NCBI GenBank assembly: GCA_929200335.1
Contig: CAKMZG010000053.1
Location: 1-12,708, forward strand
From: an uncultured Alphaproteobacteria bacterium
GTDB lineage: Bacteria > Pseudomonadota > Alphaproteobacteria > Rhizobiales > Rhizobiaceae
Length of the DNA stretch: 12,708 nucleotides
Direction of reading: 5' to 3'
Within the stretch, counting starts at the first letter, position 1. Each line of letters opens with the position of its first letter. Shown here in pieces: positions 5,929-12,708 of this stretch. Position numbers and translations under genes: made by a program. The notes below the pieces were generated by a model that was not told where the DNA came from, searched no databases, and saw nothing but the letters and a program-made list of their open reading frames with translations.

Positions 5929-8673
5929 ATGAGTAACATAGACATCACATCTTTGGGCGCAACAGATAGAGATGAGGCCATAAGCGCTACTTTGCACCGA
6001 AATCTCGCCGCAATTGGCGGGTTTTGCCTCTTAATAATAATTCTATTGTGCGCAACCGCATTGGCAACTTGGTCAGTTAATGACCCTAGCCTTACCCATG
6101 CAACCAGCAATCCCACCCATAATGCCCTTGGTTTTATTGGCGCTTCATTTTCTGATATTTTGATGCAATTCTTAGGACTTGCCGGCGCAATAGCACTAGC
6201 ACCAGCCGCTATTTGGGGCTGGTTATGCATTATTGGCCTTCCTCTTGATCCCATTAAAAAGCGCGCGGCTGCTTGGTTTATTGCAACCCTATTAATGGCA
6301 GGCGCAATGTCTTGCCTTAATCCACCAGCAACTTGGCCACTTCCCCTTGGTCTTGGTGGTGTGATTGGTGATTTGGTGCTAAAATTACCAACTCTATTTT
6401 CTGATCAATATCCCACTGGAATATTTGCAGGCATTCTGTTTTTAACGCTCTTTGTGCCAGCAAGCCTGTTATTGCTTTATGCTGCTGGCATTTTGTGGAG
6501 ACAACCACGCACCATCAATAAAAATGAAAGCGCTACAGAACTTAAAAATGCACAGCAAGTCTCTAGAGACACAGCCTCAAGAGCTGCTATTAACGCAGAT
6601 GAATTAACTGAAAATGATGAGGATGACGACAGTTTCTTCACAACGCTTGCAGGTTTCATTAGCCATCATACATTATCAGTCAAAGCTTATATCAACCGTC
6701 GACGCCAACAGGCCAAGATCAAAGCTGATCAAATGCTTGAGGCTCAAAGTCAAAATCAGGCAGCACAAGCTGCTCAAGTAGCACATGCTGCTCAAGCGTC
6801 ACAGGCGTCTCAGGCGTCTCAGGCACAAATGCAAGTCTATGCTCAACCACAAGAGCACGACTTGGCAGTTCCGCAGATTGACCCATATGCCCAGCAATAT
6901 GATCAAGCTAATATTCAACCTCATGCTCAAAATACCATTGGTCATGAAAGTATAATTAGTGCACCACCAGCGGCACAAAATCCAGTAGTTCAACAATCTG
7001 TGCCAGTTTCAGCACCAATAGCAACATCTTTAACACCTGTGGCACCTGCGCCTGAAGGCATAGCATCAGCACGCGTACAACCCATCACGCCGCCGCCAGC
7101 AGTTGGCAAGCGTATTATGCAAGAAAGCCAACCAACGCTTGGTCTAGGCAATGAGTTTCTGCTGCCATCGCTACATATGTTAAATGAGCCTAAACCTCTT
7201 GAAGGCAATGCTAAAATTAATGAAACTGCATTGGAACAAAACGCTCGTCTTCTAGAAAATGTTTTGGAAGATTTTGGTGTTAAAGGCAAAATTACCAAAG
7301 TACATCCAGGCCCAGTTGTGACCCTCTATGAATTAGAACCAGCACCAGGCATTAAATCATCTCGCGTGATTGGCTTGGCTGATGATATTGCTCGCTCAAT
7401 GAGCGCTCTTGCGGTTCGTGTTGCGGTTATCCCAGGCAAAAATGCCATTGGTATTGAATTGCCTAATTCAGCCCGTGAGACCGTATTTTTGCGTGAATTA
7501 CTAGCAAGCCAAGACTTTGAAAAGAGCAAGGCCAAGTTATCCCTTTGCTTAGGCAAAACCATTGGTGGCGATGCTGTGATTGCTGATTTGGCTAAAATGC
7601 CTCACTTACTTGTAGCAGGCACAACAGGTTCTGGTAAATCAGTTGCTATTAACACCATGATTTTATCGCTATTATATAAGCATACCCCAGAAGAGTGTAA
7701 GCTTATTATGATCGACCCTAAAATGTTGGAGCTTTCCATCTATGATGGCATTCCGCATTTGCTGACCCCTGTTGTGACTGATCCTAAAAAAGCCGTTGTC
7801 GCATTAAAATGGACAGTGCGCGAGATGGAGGATCGTTATAAGAAAATGTCTAAAGTGGGTGTTCGTAACATTGATGGCTTTAATGCTAGGGTAAAGGATG
7901 CTGCCAAAAAAGGCGAGGTCATCACCCGCACGGTTCAAACTGGCTTTAACCGCGAAACTGGCGAAGCCATTTATGAAACCGAAGAGATGGATCTTGAACC
8001 AATGCCATATATCGTTGTTATCATCGATGAGATGGCTGATCTTATGATGGTTGCAGGTAAAGATATTGAAGGCACCGTACAGCGTTTGGCGCAAATGGCG
8101 CGTGCTGCTGGCATCCATGTGATCATGGCAACTCAACGCCCATCTGTTGATGTTATCACAGGTACCATTAAGGCCAATTTCCCAACCCGTATTTCTTTCC
8201 AAGTGACCTCAAAAATCGACAGTCGTACGATTTTGGGTGAAATGGGTGCAGAGCAATTATTAGGCATGGGTGATATGCTTTATATGGCAGGCGGCGGGCG
8301 CATCACCCGTGTTCACGGGCCTTTTGTAGATGATCCTGAAGTAGAAAAAATTGTGAACCACTTAAAATCACAAGGCATTCCACAATATCTTGAAGCCGTG
8401 ACCGAAGACGAGGAGGAGGAAGCTGCAGGCGCTGGCGCAACAGCTGGTGGCATTAATGGTGATCCAGCAACTGATGATCCTTATGATCAAGCGGTGGCTA
8501 TTGTATTGCGTGATCGTAAGGCTTCAACCTCATATATTCAGCGTCGCCTATCCATTGGCTATAACCGTGCGGCAAGTTTAATCGAGCGTATGGAAGAAGA
8601 GGGCGTGATTGGCCCTGCAAACCATGCTGGCAAGCGTGAAATTCTTGTCCCTGCCGAAGAGGAAGTTTTTTAA
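5929..8673 (+). CDS. ftsK: DNA translocase FtsK
   Basis: This 914-residue membrane-anchored motor pumps chromosome ends through the division septum and activates dimer resolution at dif. The N-terminal membrane domain has about four hydrophobic segments (roughly 26-49, 78-102, 112-129 and 163-188). A low-complexity linker of about 190-405 is rich in Ala, Gln and Pro. The RecA-like motor has Walker A GTTGSGKS at 564-571 and Walker B with Asp700-Glu701 in IVVIIDEMADLM. An acidic and Gly/Ala-rich hinge (826-848) leads to the winged-helix gamma domain (about 850-912), which reads the polar KOPS signals. All parts are present, and the length is typical of alphaproteobacterial FtsK. The ATG at 5929 has no strong Shine-Dalgarno sequence in front of it, though the protein start fits the family. 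A terminator follows directly. Confidence 0.97.
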   Translation: MSNIDITSLGATDRDEAISATLHRNLAAIGGFCLLIIILLCATALATWSVNDPSLTHATSNPTHNALGFIGASFSDILMQFLGLAGAIALAPAAIWGWLCIIGLPLDPIKKRAAAWFIATLLMAGAMSCLNPPATWPLPLGLGGVIGDLVLKLPTLFSDQYPTGIFAGILFLTLFVPASLLLLYAAGILWRQPRTINKNESATELKNAQQVSRDTASRAAINADELTENDEDDDSFFTTLAGFISHHTLSVKAYINRRRQQAKIKADQMLEAQSQNQAAQAAQVAHAAQASQASQASQAQMQVYAQPQEHDLAVPQIDPYAQQYDQANIQPHAQNTIGHESIISAPPAAQNPVVQQSVPVSAPIATSLTPVAPAPEGIASARVQPITPPPAVGKRIMQESQPTLGLGNEFLLPSLHMLNEPKPLEGNAKINETALEQNARLLENVLEDFGVKGKITKVHPGPVVTLYELEPAPGIKSSRVIGLADDIARSMSALAVRVAVIPGKNAIGIELPNSARETVFLRELLASQDFEKSKAKLSLCLGKTIGGDAVIADLAKMPHLLVAGTTGSGKSVAINTMILSLLYKHTPEECKLIMIDPKMLELSIYDGIPHLLTPVVTDPKKAVVALKWTVREMEDRYKKMSKVGVRNIDGFNARVKDAAKKGEVITRTVQTGFNRETGEAIYETEEMDLEPMPYIVVIIDEMADLMMVAGKDIEGTVQRLAQMARAAGIHVIMATQRPSVDVITGTIKANFPTRISFQVTSKIDSRTILGEMGAEQLLGMGDMLYMAGGGRITRVHGPFVDDPEVEKIVNHLKSQGIPQYLEAVTEDEEEEAAGAGATAGGINGDPATDDPYDQAVAIVLRDRKASTSYIQRRLSIGYNRAASLIERMEEEGVIGPANHAGKREILVPAEEEVF
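6793..6828 (+). repeat. 9-bp tandem repeat in the FtsK linker
   Basis: Four in-frame units of 9 bp (CAAGCGTCA, CAGGCGTCT, CAGGCGTCT, CAGGCACAA) encode Q-A-S, Q-A-S, Q-A-S, Q-A-Q from residue 289. The two central units are identical, suggesting recent slippage. They extend an Ala/Gln-rich run of residues 275-301 in the flexible linker, where length changes should be tolerated. Confidence 0.8.
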
Positions 8674-8718
8674 GTTAATTACTAAAGAACAAACTTTCGC
8701 CATTAATATAACAATGAT

Positions 8719-8755
8719 AGGGTTTAGTGATTCGAAAATTACTAAACCCTTTTTA
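8719..8755 (+). terminator. Rho-independent terminator after ftsK
   Basis: AGGGTTTAGT (8719-8728) pairs perfectly with ACTAAACCCT (8741-8750). The stem continues inwards through a G-T wobble and three A-T pairs to a CGAA loop (8733-8736), 14 pairs in all. A T-run follows (TTTTTATT from about 8750). It lies 45 bp after the ftsK stop and 30 bp before the lolA start, so lolA needs read-through or a promoter overlapping the hairpin. Confidence 0.9.
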
Positions 8756-8774
8756 TTGCATATTTGAGTGAGGC

Positions 8775-8779
8775 AAGGA
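8775..8779 (+). promoter_or_regulatory. Ribosome-binding site that sets the lolA start
   Basis: AAGGA lies 6 nt before the ATG at 8786. An in-frame GTG at 8768 would add six residues (RQGFK and the start) but has no such site, and this AAGGA would then lie inside the coding sequence. The ATG is therefore preferred. Confidence 0.75.
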
Positions 8780-8785
8780 TTTAAA

Positions 8786-9463
8786 ATGCTAACAATAGCC
8801 AAGAGTAAACACATCGAAAACTCATTAGAAAAACTATCAAACCTACTGGCTATTACAGTTGTGGTTTTTGCTATTTTTGCGGTTCAAAGCCTTGCACATG
8901 CCCAAAGCAAACAAGAAATCATCAATAAAATTACGGAGCATTTTTCCAGTGTGCCAACCATGCACGGTGAATTTATTCAATTCAGCGAAAATGGTGGTCA
9001 AGTAGGTGGTAAATTTTACCTTCAACGCCCTGGAAAAATTCGGTTTAATTATGAGCCACCTTACCCAATTCAGATGATATCAAATGGTAAAAGTATTGTG
9101 ATCAATAATAAAAAATTGAAAACTTGGGACATTTACCCTCTATCAAAAACGCCTTTAAAACTATTGTTAGATGATAAAATCAGCCTTAACAATAAAGCCA
9201 TAAAGAGCATTAAAACTGAAGGCGATCTAATCACTCTGGAATTAGGTGATAAATCTATCTTTGGAGATAGCAATATCACTCTAATGTTTGATGCTAAAAA
9301 CTATGAACTGCGTCAGTGGAATATTATTGATAACCAAGGCAAAGAAACCTCCGTATTGATTTTCAATGTAGAGAAAAATGCTAAGCTTTCAAAAAAGCTA
9401 TTCCATATTAATTTCCAACGCATTCGCATGCTGCAAGAAGACCAAAGAAACAAAGGCAGATAA
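8786..9463 (+). CDS. lolA: Outer-membrane lipoprotein carrier protein LolA
   Basis: The 225-residue product is the periplasmic chaperone that takes lipoproteins from LolCDE and hands them to the outer membrane. A long N-terminal region (1-19, with several Lys) precedes a hydrophobic core (20-35), and signal peptidase probably cuts after AHA (residue 39). Family features follow: a MHGEFIQF strand, GGKFYLQRPGKIRFNY with the Arg expected in the hydrophobic-cavity region, YPLSKTPLKLLL, ITLMFDAKNYELRQW and a VLIFNVEKN strand. Together these make the open beta-barrel of LolA. The length is normal. It lies on the same strand as ftsK, an arrangement I recall from other Hyphomicrobiales, but a strong terminator stands between them. 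Confidence 0.92.
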   Translation: MLTIAKSKHIENSLEKLSNLLAITVVVFAIFAVQSLAHAQSKQEIINKITEHFSSVPTMHGEFIQFSENGGQVGGKFYLQRPGKIRFNYEPPYPIQMISNGKSIVINNKKLKTWDIYPLSKTPLKLLLDDKISLNNKAIKSIKTEGDLITLELGDKSIFGDSNITLMFDAKNYELRQWNIIDNQGKETSVLIFNVEKNAKLSKKLFHINFQRIRMLQEDQRNKGR

Positions 9464-9475
9464 GACACCCCAGTC

Positions 9476-9572
9476 GTTAGAGCTATAGCATACCCCCCAA
9501 AATGGGTGCCGGTTTTGGGAATAGTTCTCGTTTAGATGAATCCACTTAAATGCTACAGTTGCTAGGATATTA
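9476..9572. repeat. RIME-like intergenic palindromic repeat, copy 2
   Basis: The spacer between the convergent lolA and phosphatase genes contains AGAGCTATAGCATA, then a hairpin with stem CCCAAAA (9496-9502) and TTTTGGG (9513-9519) around TGGGTGCCGG, and then GAATAGTTCTC (9519-9529). The core CAAAA-TGGG-(T)GCCGGTTTT strongly recalls the widely dispersed Hyphomicrobiales repeat with AGAGCATGATCC, AAAAGTGGG and ACCGGTTTTC, compared from memory only. The right part, GAATAGTTCTCGTTTA and later TTAAATGCTACA, repeats with changes at 4894-4917. It could also act as a weak two-way transcription stop, but has no T-run. Confidence 0.55.
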
Positions 9573-9589
9573 AAAGGGGCAATCCCAAT

Positions 9590-10075
9590 CTAAATTTGCA
9601 AACTTCCATTTTTTAATTTCTCTATCAGCTTGATGGTTCCTTGTTGCAATTGCCCAAACACACTCTCAAAAGCTTCTTCGCCATACATATAGGGGTCAGA
9701 TATTTCCTCCATCTGCCCAGCGGTAAAATTTAAAAACAAATCAATTTTAGCCGTGGTTGTTTCAGGCTTAATCTTATTCAAAGCCTCCATATTGCTAAGA
9801 TCCATGCCTAATATCACATCAAATTCATGAAAATCTTCAAATGTAATTTTTCTCGCCACATGACTTGAGAGATCAATGCCATAATTTTCTGCTACCAGAA
9901 ACGCCCGCTCATCCGCCCCCTCACCCGCATGCCAATCGCCAAGACCAGCAGATTCGATGTTGATTTTATCTCTAAATTCAGTTTGCCTAAGTGCGTGCCC
10001 TAATAGCCCACAAGCAAGCGGCGAGCGGCAATAATTACCCATACATATAACTAAAATCGACGATAGTGTTTTCAT
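9590..10075 (-). CDS. Low-molecular-weight protein-tyrosine phosphatase
   Basis: This 161-residue cytoplasmic enzyme hydrolyses phosphotyrosine through a Cys-phosphate intermediate. The P-loop is C11-M-G-N-Y-C16-R17-S18 directly after the first strand (ILVI), matching C-x5-R. The general acid is Asp127 in SDPY (126-129). Other family marks are SAGLGDWHAG (42-51), DERAF (55-59), SHVARKIT (71-78) and ILGMD (88-92). The length is typical. It is the last gene of the M16-M16-patatin direction but stands 80 nt after the patatin gene, with its own possible promoter there. Such phosphatases often regulate capsule or exopolysaccharide kinases, but no such kinase is in this window, so the substrate is open. 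Confidence 0.95.
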   Translation of the reverse strand: MKTLSSILVICMGNYCRSPLACGLLGHALRQTEFRDKINIESAGLGDWHAGEGADERAFLVAENYGIDLSSHVARKITFEDFHEFDVILGMDLSNMEALNKIKPETTTAKIDLFLNFTAGQMEEISDPYMYGEEAFESVFGQLQQGTIKLIEKLKNGSLQI

Positions 10076-10108
10076 CTATTTATCTACCCCTACAGGAGTT
10101 GCTTCCAT

Positions 10109-10136
10109 GTTATAATAGCCAAACCGCAATTGACAT
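10109..10136 (-). promoter_or_regulatory. Weak candidate promoter for the tyrosine phosphatase gene
   Basis: On the minus strand ATGTCA (plus 10131-10136, four of six -35 bases) is followed after 16 nt by TATAAC (plus 10109-10114, five of six -10 bases), about 34 nt before the ATG at 10075. It lies in the only gap of more than 10 nt in this cluster, so separate transcription of the phosphatase is possible. Confidence 0.3.
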
Positions 10137-10155
10137 GAACATTAAATCCTCACAA

Positions 10156-10995
10156 TCACGTTTTAAAATTGATAAGCAAGTGTTCAAGATCACGTCTAAA
10201 ACTATCTTTAAAGCCTTCGGTTTCTTCTAAAATTTTTTCAGTTTTCAAAAAATCTAAAACCCTATACTCATTTACACTAGGGCGTAAAATTATATCTACT
10301 GGAGTATGTTTCAACTTCATATTTGTAATGGATTGCATCATCAATTGAGATGAGCCAAACAACACATCTATTTTGCTGGGATATTTATTAGGATCCCCCT
10401 CAGGCGCACCTACCACATCAACACCAATCAAAATATCAGCCTTTCCTGCAACCAGATCAATGGGCAATGGATTACACATTCCCCCATCAATATACATGGC
10501 TCCATTCAAATGCATGGGTCGAAAAACAGCGGGAATAGCACTCGAAGCCGCCAAGGCTGGCAATAGTTTGCCACTGTTTAAATGCACTTCTTTATGGGCA
10601 TAATAATCTGTTGCAACGGCCGTGAATGGAATTTTTAAATCTTCAAAATTTTCTGGTAAAACCTCGCCTAAGAAGACATCAATTATCTTCTCAACATCCA
10701 ATTCACCAATACGCAATTGCCCTTTGATCCGCAGGTCACTCCAACTTGATGGGCGCAATCGCCAGACTTTTGATAGAACATTGCTTGTGCTTGAAAATAA
10801 CTCTATCACCAATGCACGTATTTCTGCGCCGCTAAGACCATTGGCATAGCCAGCGCCCATGAGACTGCCTATTGAGGTGCCCGCAATAACGGAAGTATCG
10901 AGACCAAATTCATCTAATACCTCAAATACAGGAATATGAGCGATGCCTCTAGCACCCCCCCCGCCAAGCGCTAATGCAATGGTTGGATCAGCCAT
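10156..10995 (-). CDS. Patatin-like phospholipase (RssA-type)
   Basis: The 279-residue product is a serine lipid hydrolase with a Ser-Asp dyad. The oxyanion loop GGGGARG spans 11-17, the nucleophile is Ser41 in GTSIG (39-43), and the Asp is residue 170 in YIDGG (168-172), followed by NPLPID. The AxxAIPxxF segment (AASSAIPAVF, 149-158) is also typical. There is no signal peptide, so it is probably cytoplasmic or peripherally bound to the inner membrane, acting on phospholipid or other acyl esters. The ATG is 5 nt after the stop of the M16 gene, and the last codons of that gene (GAAGAGAAG) supply the ribosome-binding site, so translation is probably coupled. The physiological substrate is unknown. 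Confidence 0.93.
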   Translation of the reverse strand: MADPTIALALGGGGARGIAHIPVFEVLDEFGLDTSVIAGTSIGSLMGAGYANGLSGAEIRALVIELFSSTSNVLSKVWRLRPSSWSDLRIKGQLRIGELDVEKIIDVFLGEVLPENFEDLKIPFTAVATDYYAHKEVHLNSGKLLPALAASSAIPAVFRPMHLNGAMYIDGGMCNPLPIDLVAGKADILIGVDVVGAPEGDPNKYPSKIDVLFGSSQLMMQSITNMKLKHTPVDIILRPSVNEYRVLDFLKTEKILEETEGFKDSFRRDLEHLLINFKT

Positions 10996-11000
10996 ATATT

Positions 11001-12341
11001 CTACTTCTCTTCATAATTATTAGGCCCTACAATAATAATTGCAGGTTCTTTTGTTAAAAGTTCTTTAGCAATTTTTTGAGCCTTTTCAAGCGTAACCGCT
11101 TTAATCAATTTCTGGCGATCTTCAATATAGCCCTTGCCCAAACCTTGACTTTGCAAAGCGGAAAGAACTCTAGCAATTTTAGAAGACGTATCTAGATTAT
11201 TAATCGCATAGCTGCCAGCAACAAATTTCTTTGCTTTATCCAATTCATCTTGAGTGGGGCCATTATCTGCCATTTTTTTAATTTCTTGGCGAATTACAGC
11301 TAATGTCTCTTCAGCTTTATCAGCACGAGTGGCCACATTAATGCCTATCAGTCCCATATGGTCATATGTTGCTAAATAGGAACCAACGCCATAGGTTAGG
11401 CCGCGTTTTTCGCGCACTTCCTTATAAAGCCGAGAAGAAAATGTGCCGCCGCCTAAAATATGATTCATAAGATATGCAGAGAAAAACTCAGGATGATTGC
11501 GCTTAATCCCTGGTAGCCACATGGCAATGGTGGCTTGGTTAACATCTAATTTACTGGAAAATCTGCCCGCAGCATTCAAGCTTTTCTCTGCAATGGGTTT
11601 AAGATCTGCCTTCTCAGAAAACTCTCCAAAAACTTCATCTAGTTTCAACTTTAATTCTTCAGCGGTAATAGCACCAACAACCCCAATATAGATGTTATCT
11701 TTAGCAAAAATTCGTTTTCTATATTCATGTAAATCGTCGCCTGTTAAAGCTGACATACTCTCTAATGTACCATCCTTAGGTTTTCCATAAGGATGCGCGC
11801 CCATTAATTTTTCGCGCCATATCTCAGATGTAAGTTCATTTGGATTTTTCTCTTTGTTTTTCAAACTCACTAAGAGTTGCGATTTTAACCGTGCAACAGG
11901 TTCCTCATCAAATCTTGGCTCATTAACTGCCAAGCGCAACAGTTCAAATGCCTCATCCTTATTTTCTGTCAGAGTTTTAAAATTGCCATTGATTTCATCA
12001 AGGCCAGTTCTAAAATAAAGCTCAACACCCAGCTCATCCAATTTAGCTTGAAAGGCTTCACTTTTAATGTCTCCTGCACCCTCATCTAAGGTAGCAGATA
12101 AAAGCAAAGATGTGCCTTCTTTTTTCACCTCATCTTGAACGGCTCCCCCTTTAAAAGCAAAGGACATAGCAATTAATGGGATGGTATGATTTTCAACCAA
12201 ATAAGCAGTAATGCCACCTTTAGTTTTTATCTCTTGTATCTCAATAGCAAAAGCTGAATTAGCCATAGAGCTAATAATAAAACCAAATACCAAAGCCGCA
12301 GAGCCAATTATTTTAAAGGCCATTTTCATTGTTAAATTCAT
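11001..12341 (-). CDS. Exported M16-family protein lacking the zinc motif (non-catalytic partner subunit)
   Basis: This 446-residue protein has a signal peptide (hydrophobic core about 11-25, likely cleavage after AFA at 32) and the two-domain M16 fold. In the first domain the place of the HxxEH zinc motif reads LLLSATLDEGAG (79-90), without His or the Glu-His pair, so it should not bind the catalytic zinc. The second domain keeps the segment LGGGTFSSRLYKEV and REKRGLTYGVGSY (297-322), which in M16 partners supplies an Arg/Tyr pair for substrate binding. By analogy with the Sphingomonas Sph2681/Sph2682 heterodimer, I infer that it pairs in the periplasm with the product of the gene just upstream. 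The ATG lies 8 nt after that gene's TAG; its ribosome-binding site AGGTGA overlaps the stop (plus 12346-12351), which points to translational coupling. Confidence 0.92.
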   Translation of the reverse strand: MNLTMKMAFKIIGSAALVFGFIISSMANSAFAIEIQEIKTKGGITAYLVENHTIPLIAMSFAFKGGAVQDEVKKEGTSLLLSATLDEGAGDIKSEAFQAKLDELGVELYFRTGLDEINGNFKTLTENKDEAFELLRLAVNEPRFDEEPVARLKSQLLVSLKNKEKNPNELTSEIWREKLMGAHPYGKPKDGTLESMSALTGDDLHEYRKRIFAKDNIYIGVVGAITAEELKLKLDEVFGEFSEKADLKPIAEKSLNAAGRFSSKLDVNQATIAMWLPGIKRNHPEFFSAYLMNHILGGGTFSSRLYKEVREKRGLTYGVGSYLATYDHMGLIGINVATRADKAEETLAVIRQEIKKMADNGPTQDELDKAKKFVAGSYAINNLDTSSKIARVLSALQSQGLGKGYIEDRQKLIKAVTLEKAQKIAKELLTKEPAIIIVGPNNYEEK

Positions 12342-12349
12342 AATATCAC

Positions 12350-12708
12350 CTATTGTTGTGCGTCTTGGGACGGTGCAGCATCTTGTTTTACTTCGGGTCT
12401 TAAATAGCCTGTCACAGCAGCAGATTTTTTAAGATACTTGCGTGCAACTTTCATGACATCATCTGGCGTGACCCTTTTAAGGCGATCATTCATTGTTTGA
12501 ATTTCCTCAATGGTAGCGCCTGTAACTAAAAATGAACCATAAAGATTAGCCAATGCTTGTTGACTATCTTGCTCATAGACAGAGGCAATGATTGCCCGGT
12601 CTTGAGCGCGCTTAACCTCTTCTGCGCTCACACCATTTTCAAGAAGATCATTAACAACCACTTCGATTTCTTTTTCCAAAGTTTTCAAATCAACGCCTTC
12701 TTGAGGCG
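12350..12708 (-). CDS. M16-family peptidase, C-terminal part (cut by the window edge)
   Basis: The reading frame is open from the window edge to a TAG at 12352-12350 and gives the last 119 residues or so. The segment PQEGVDLKTLEKEI, then LENGVSAEEVKRAQ, and VTPDDVMKVARKYL near the end are typical of the last helices of an M16 protein. The tail is polar and Gln/Asp-rich (QDAAPSQDAQQ). The HxxEH region lies outside the window; given the zinc-less gene downstream, this one is expected to be the catalytic subunit. A possible internal TTG start at 12688 is inside the conserved domain and is not the true start. Confidence 0.88.
   Translation of the reverse strand, partial: PQEGVDLKTLEKEIEVVVNDLLENGVSAEEVKRAQDRAIIASVYEQDSQQALANLYGSFLVTGATIEEIQTMNDRLKRVTPDDVMKVARKYLKKSAAVTGYLRPEVKQDAAPSQDAQQ

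Noticed and set aside
5883..6254. A 123-codon minus-strand open frame over the start of ftsK
   Set aside because: It is antisense to the FtsK membrane domain and the ftsK leader, with no family resemblance.
7804..8202. A 132-codon minus-strand open frame inside ftsK
   Set aside because: It is antisense to the highly conserved motor domain; its composition is that of a shadow frame.
8768..8785. GTG as an earlier start for lolA
   Set aside because: The AAGGA ribosome-binding site lies between this GTG and the ATG at 8786, at the right distance from the ATG only.
1..12708. A defence island, prophage, CRISPR array or biosynthetic cluster
   Set aside because: Every substantial gene belongs to a housekeeping, metabolic or conserved hypothetical family; no integrase, transposase, cas, toxin-antitoxin or RNA gene was recognised.

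Overview
The window looks like chromosomal core DNA from a low-GC (about 40 % by eye) alphaproteobacterium, most likely of the order Hyphomicrobiales (Rhizobiales). The signs are a DUF2794 gene (a family I know only from Alphaproteobacteria), a DUF1223 thioredoxin-fold protein, the fused aerobic-type indolepyruvate ferredoxin oxidoreductase, an ftsK-lolA pair, a perfect CtrA-type box upstream of ftsK, and intergenic repeats resembling the RIME/Brucella-type palindromes of this order. The genus cannot be fixed from the sequence. No tRNA, rRNA, CRISPR array, intact transposase or phage gene was seen.

Layout. At the left edge a possible 3' end of a plus-strand gene (1-69) converges on a very large minus-strand gene for indolepyruvate ferredoxin oxidoreductase (86-3580, TTG start). 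A 265-bp spacer follows, holding a 142-bp inverted-repeat element that looks like a MITE or insertion-sequence relic. Next come two closely spaced minus-strand genes, transcribed DUF2794 then a small inorganic-pyrophosphatase-like protein that lacks most catalytic metal ligands. After a 242-bp spacer with a degenerate repeat lies an exported DUF1223 protein (minus). It is divergent from ftsK (plus) across 223 bp that carry the putative CtrA site and a -10 box. ftsK ends at a strong rho-independent terminator, and lolA begins only about 30 bp beyond it. A second degenerate repeat separates lolA from a convergent minus-strand cluster. In transcription order that cluster is an M16 peptidase (cut by the right edge), a second M16 protein without the zinc motif, a patatin-like phospholipase and a low-molecular-weight tyrosine phosphatase.

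How the genes work together. ftsK (chromosome segregation and division) and lolA (lipoprotein traffic to the outer membrane) are cell-cycle and envelope housekeeping genes. The two M16 genes form a tandem pair of the kind known to make a heterodimer with one catalytic and one substrate-holding subunit. They are tightly coupled to the patatin gene by gaps of 8 and 5 nt, and the phosphatase follows after 80 nt. The oxidoreductase is a catabolic enzyme for aryl-pyruvates from aromatic amino acids. The DUF2794/pyrophosphatase-like pair is the least understood part. I found no exotic defence or mobile system; the most interesting items are the apparently degenerate pyrophosphatase, the CtrA-type ftsK promoter and the small repeat elements.
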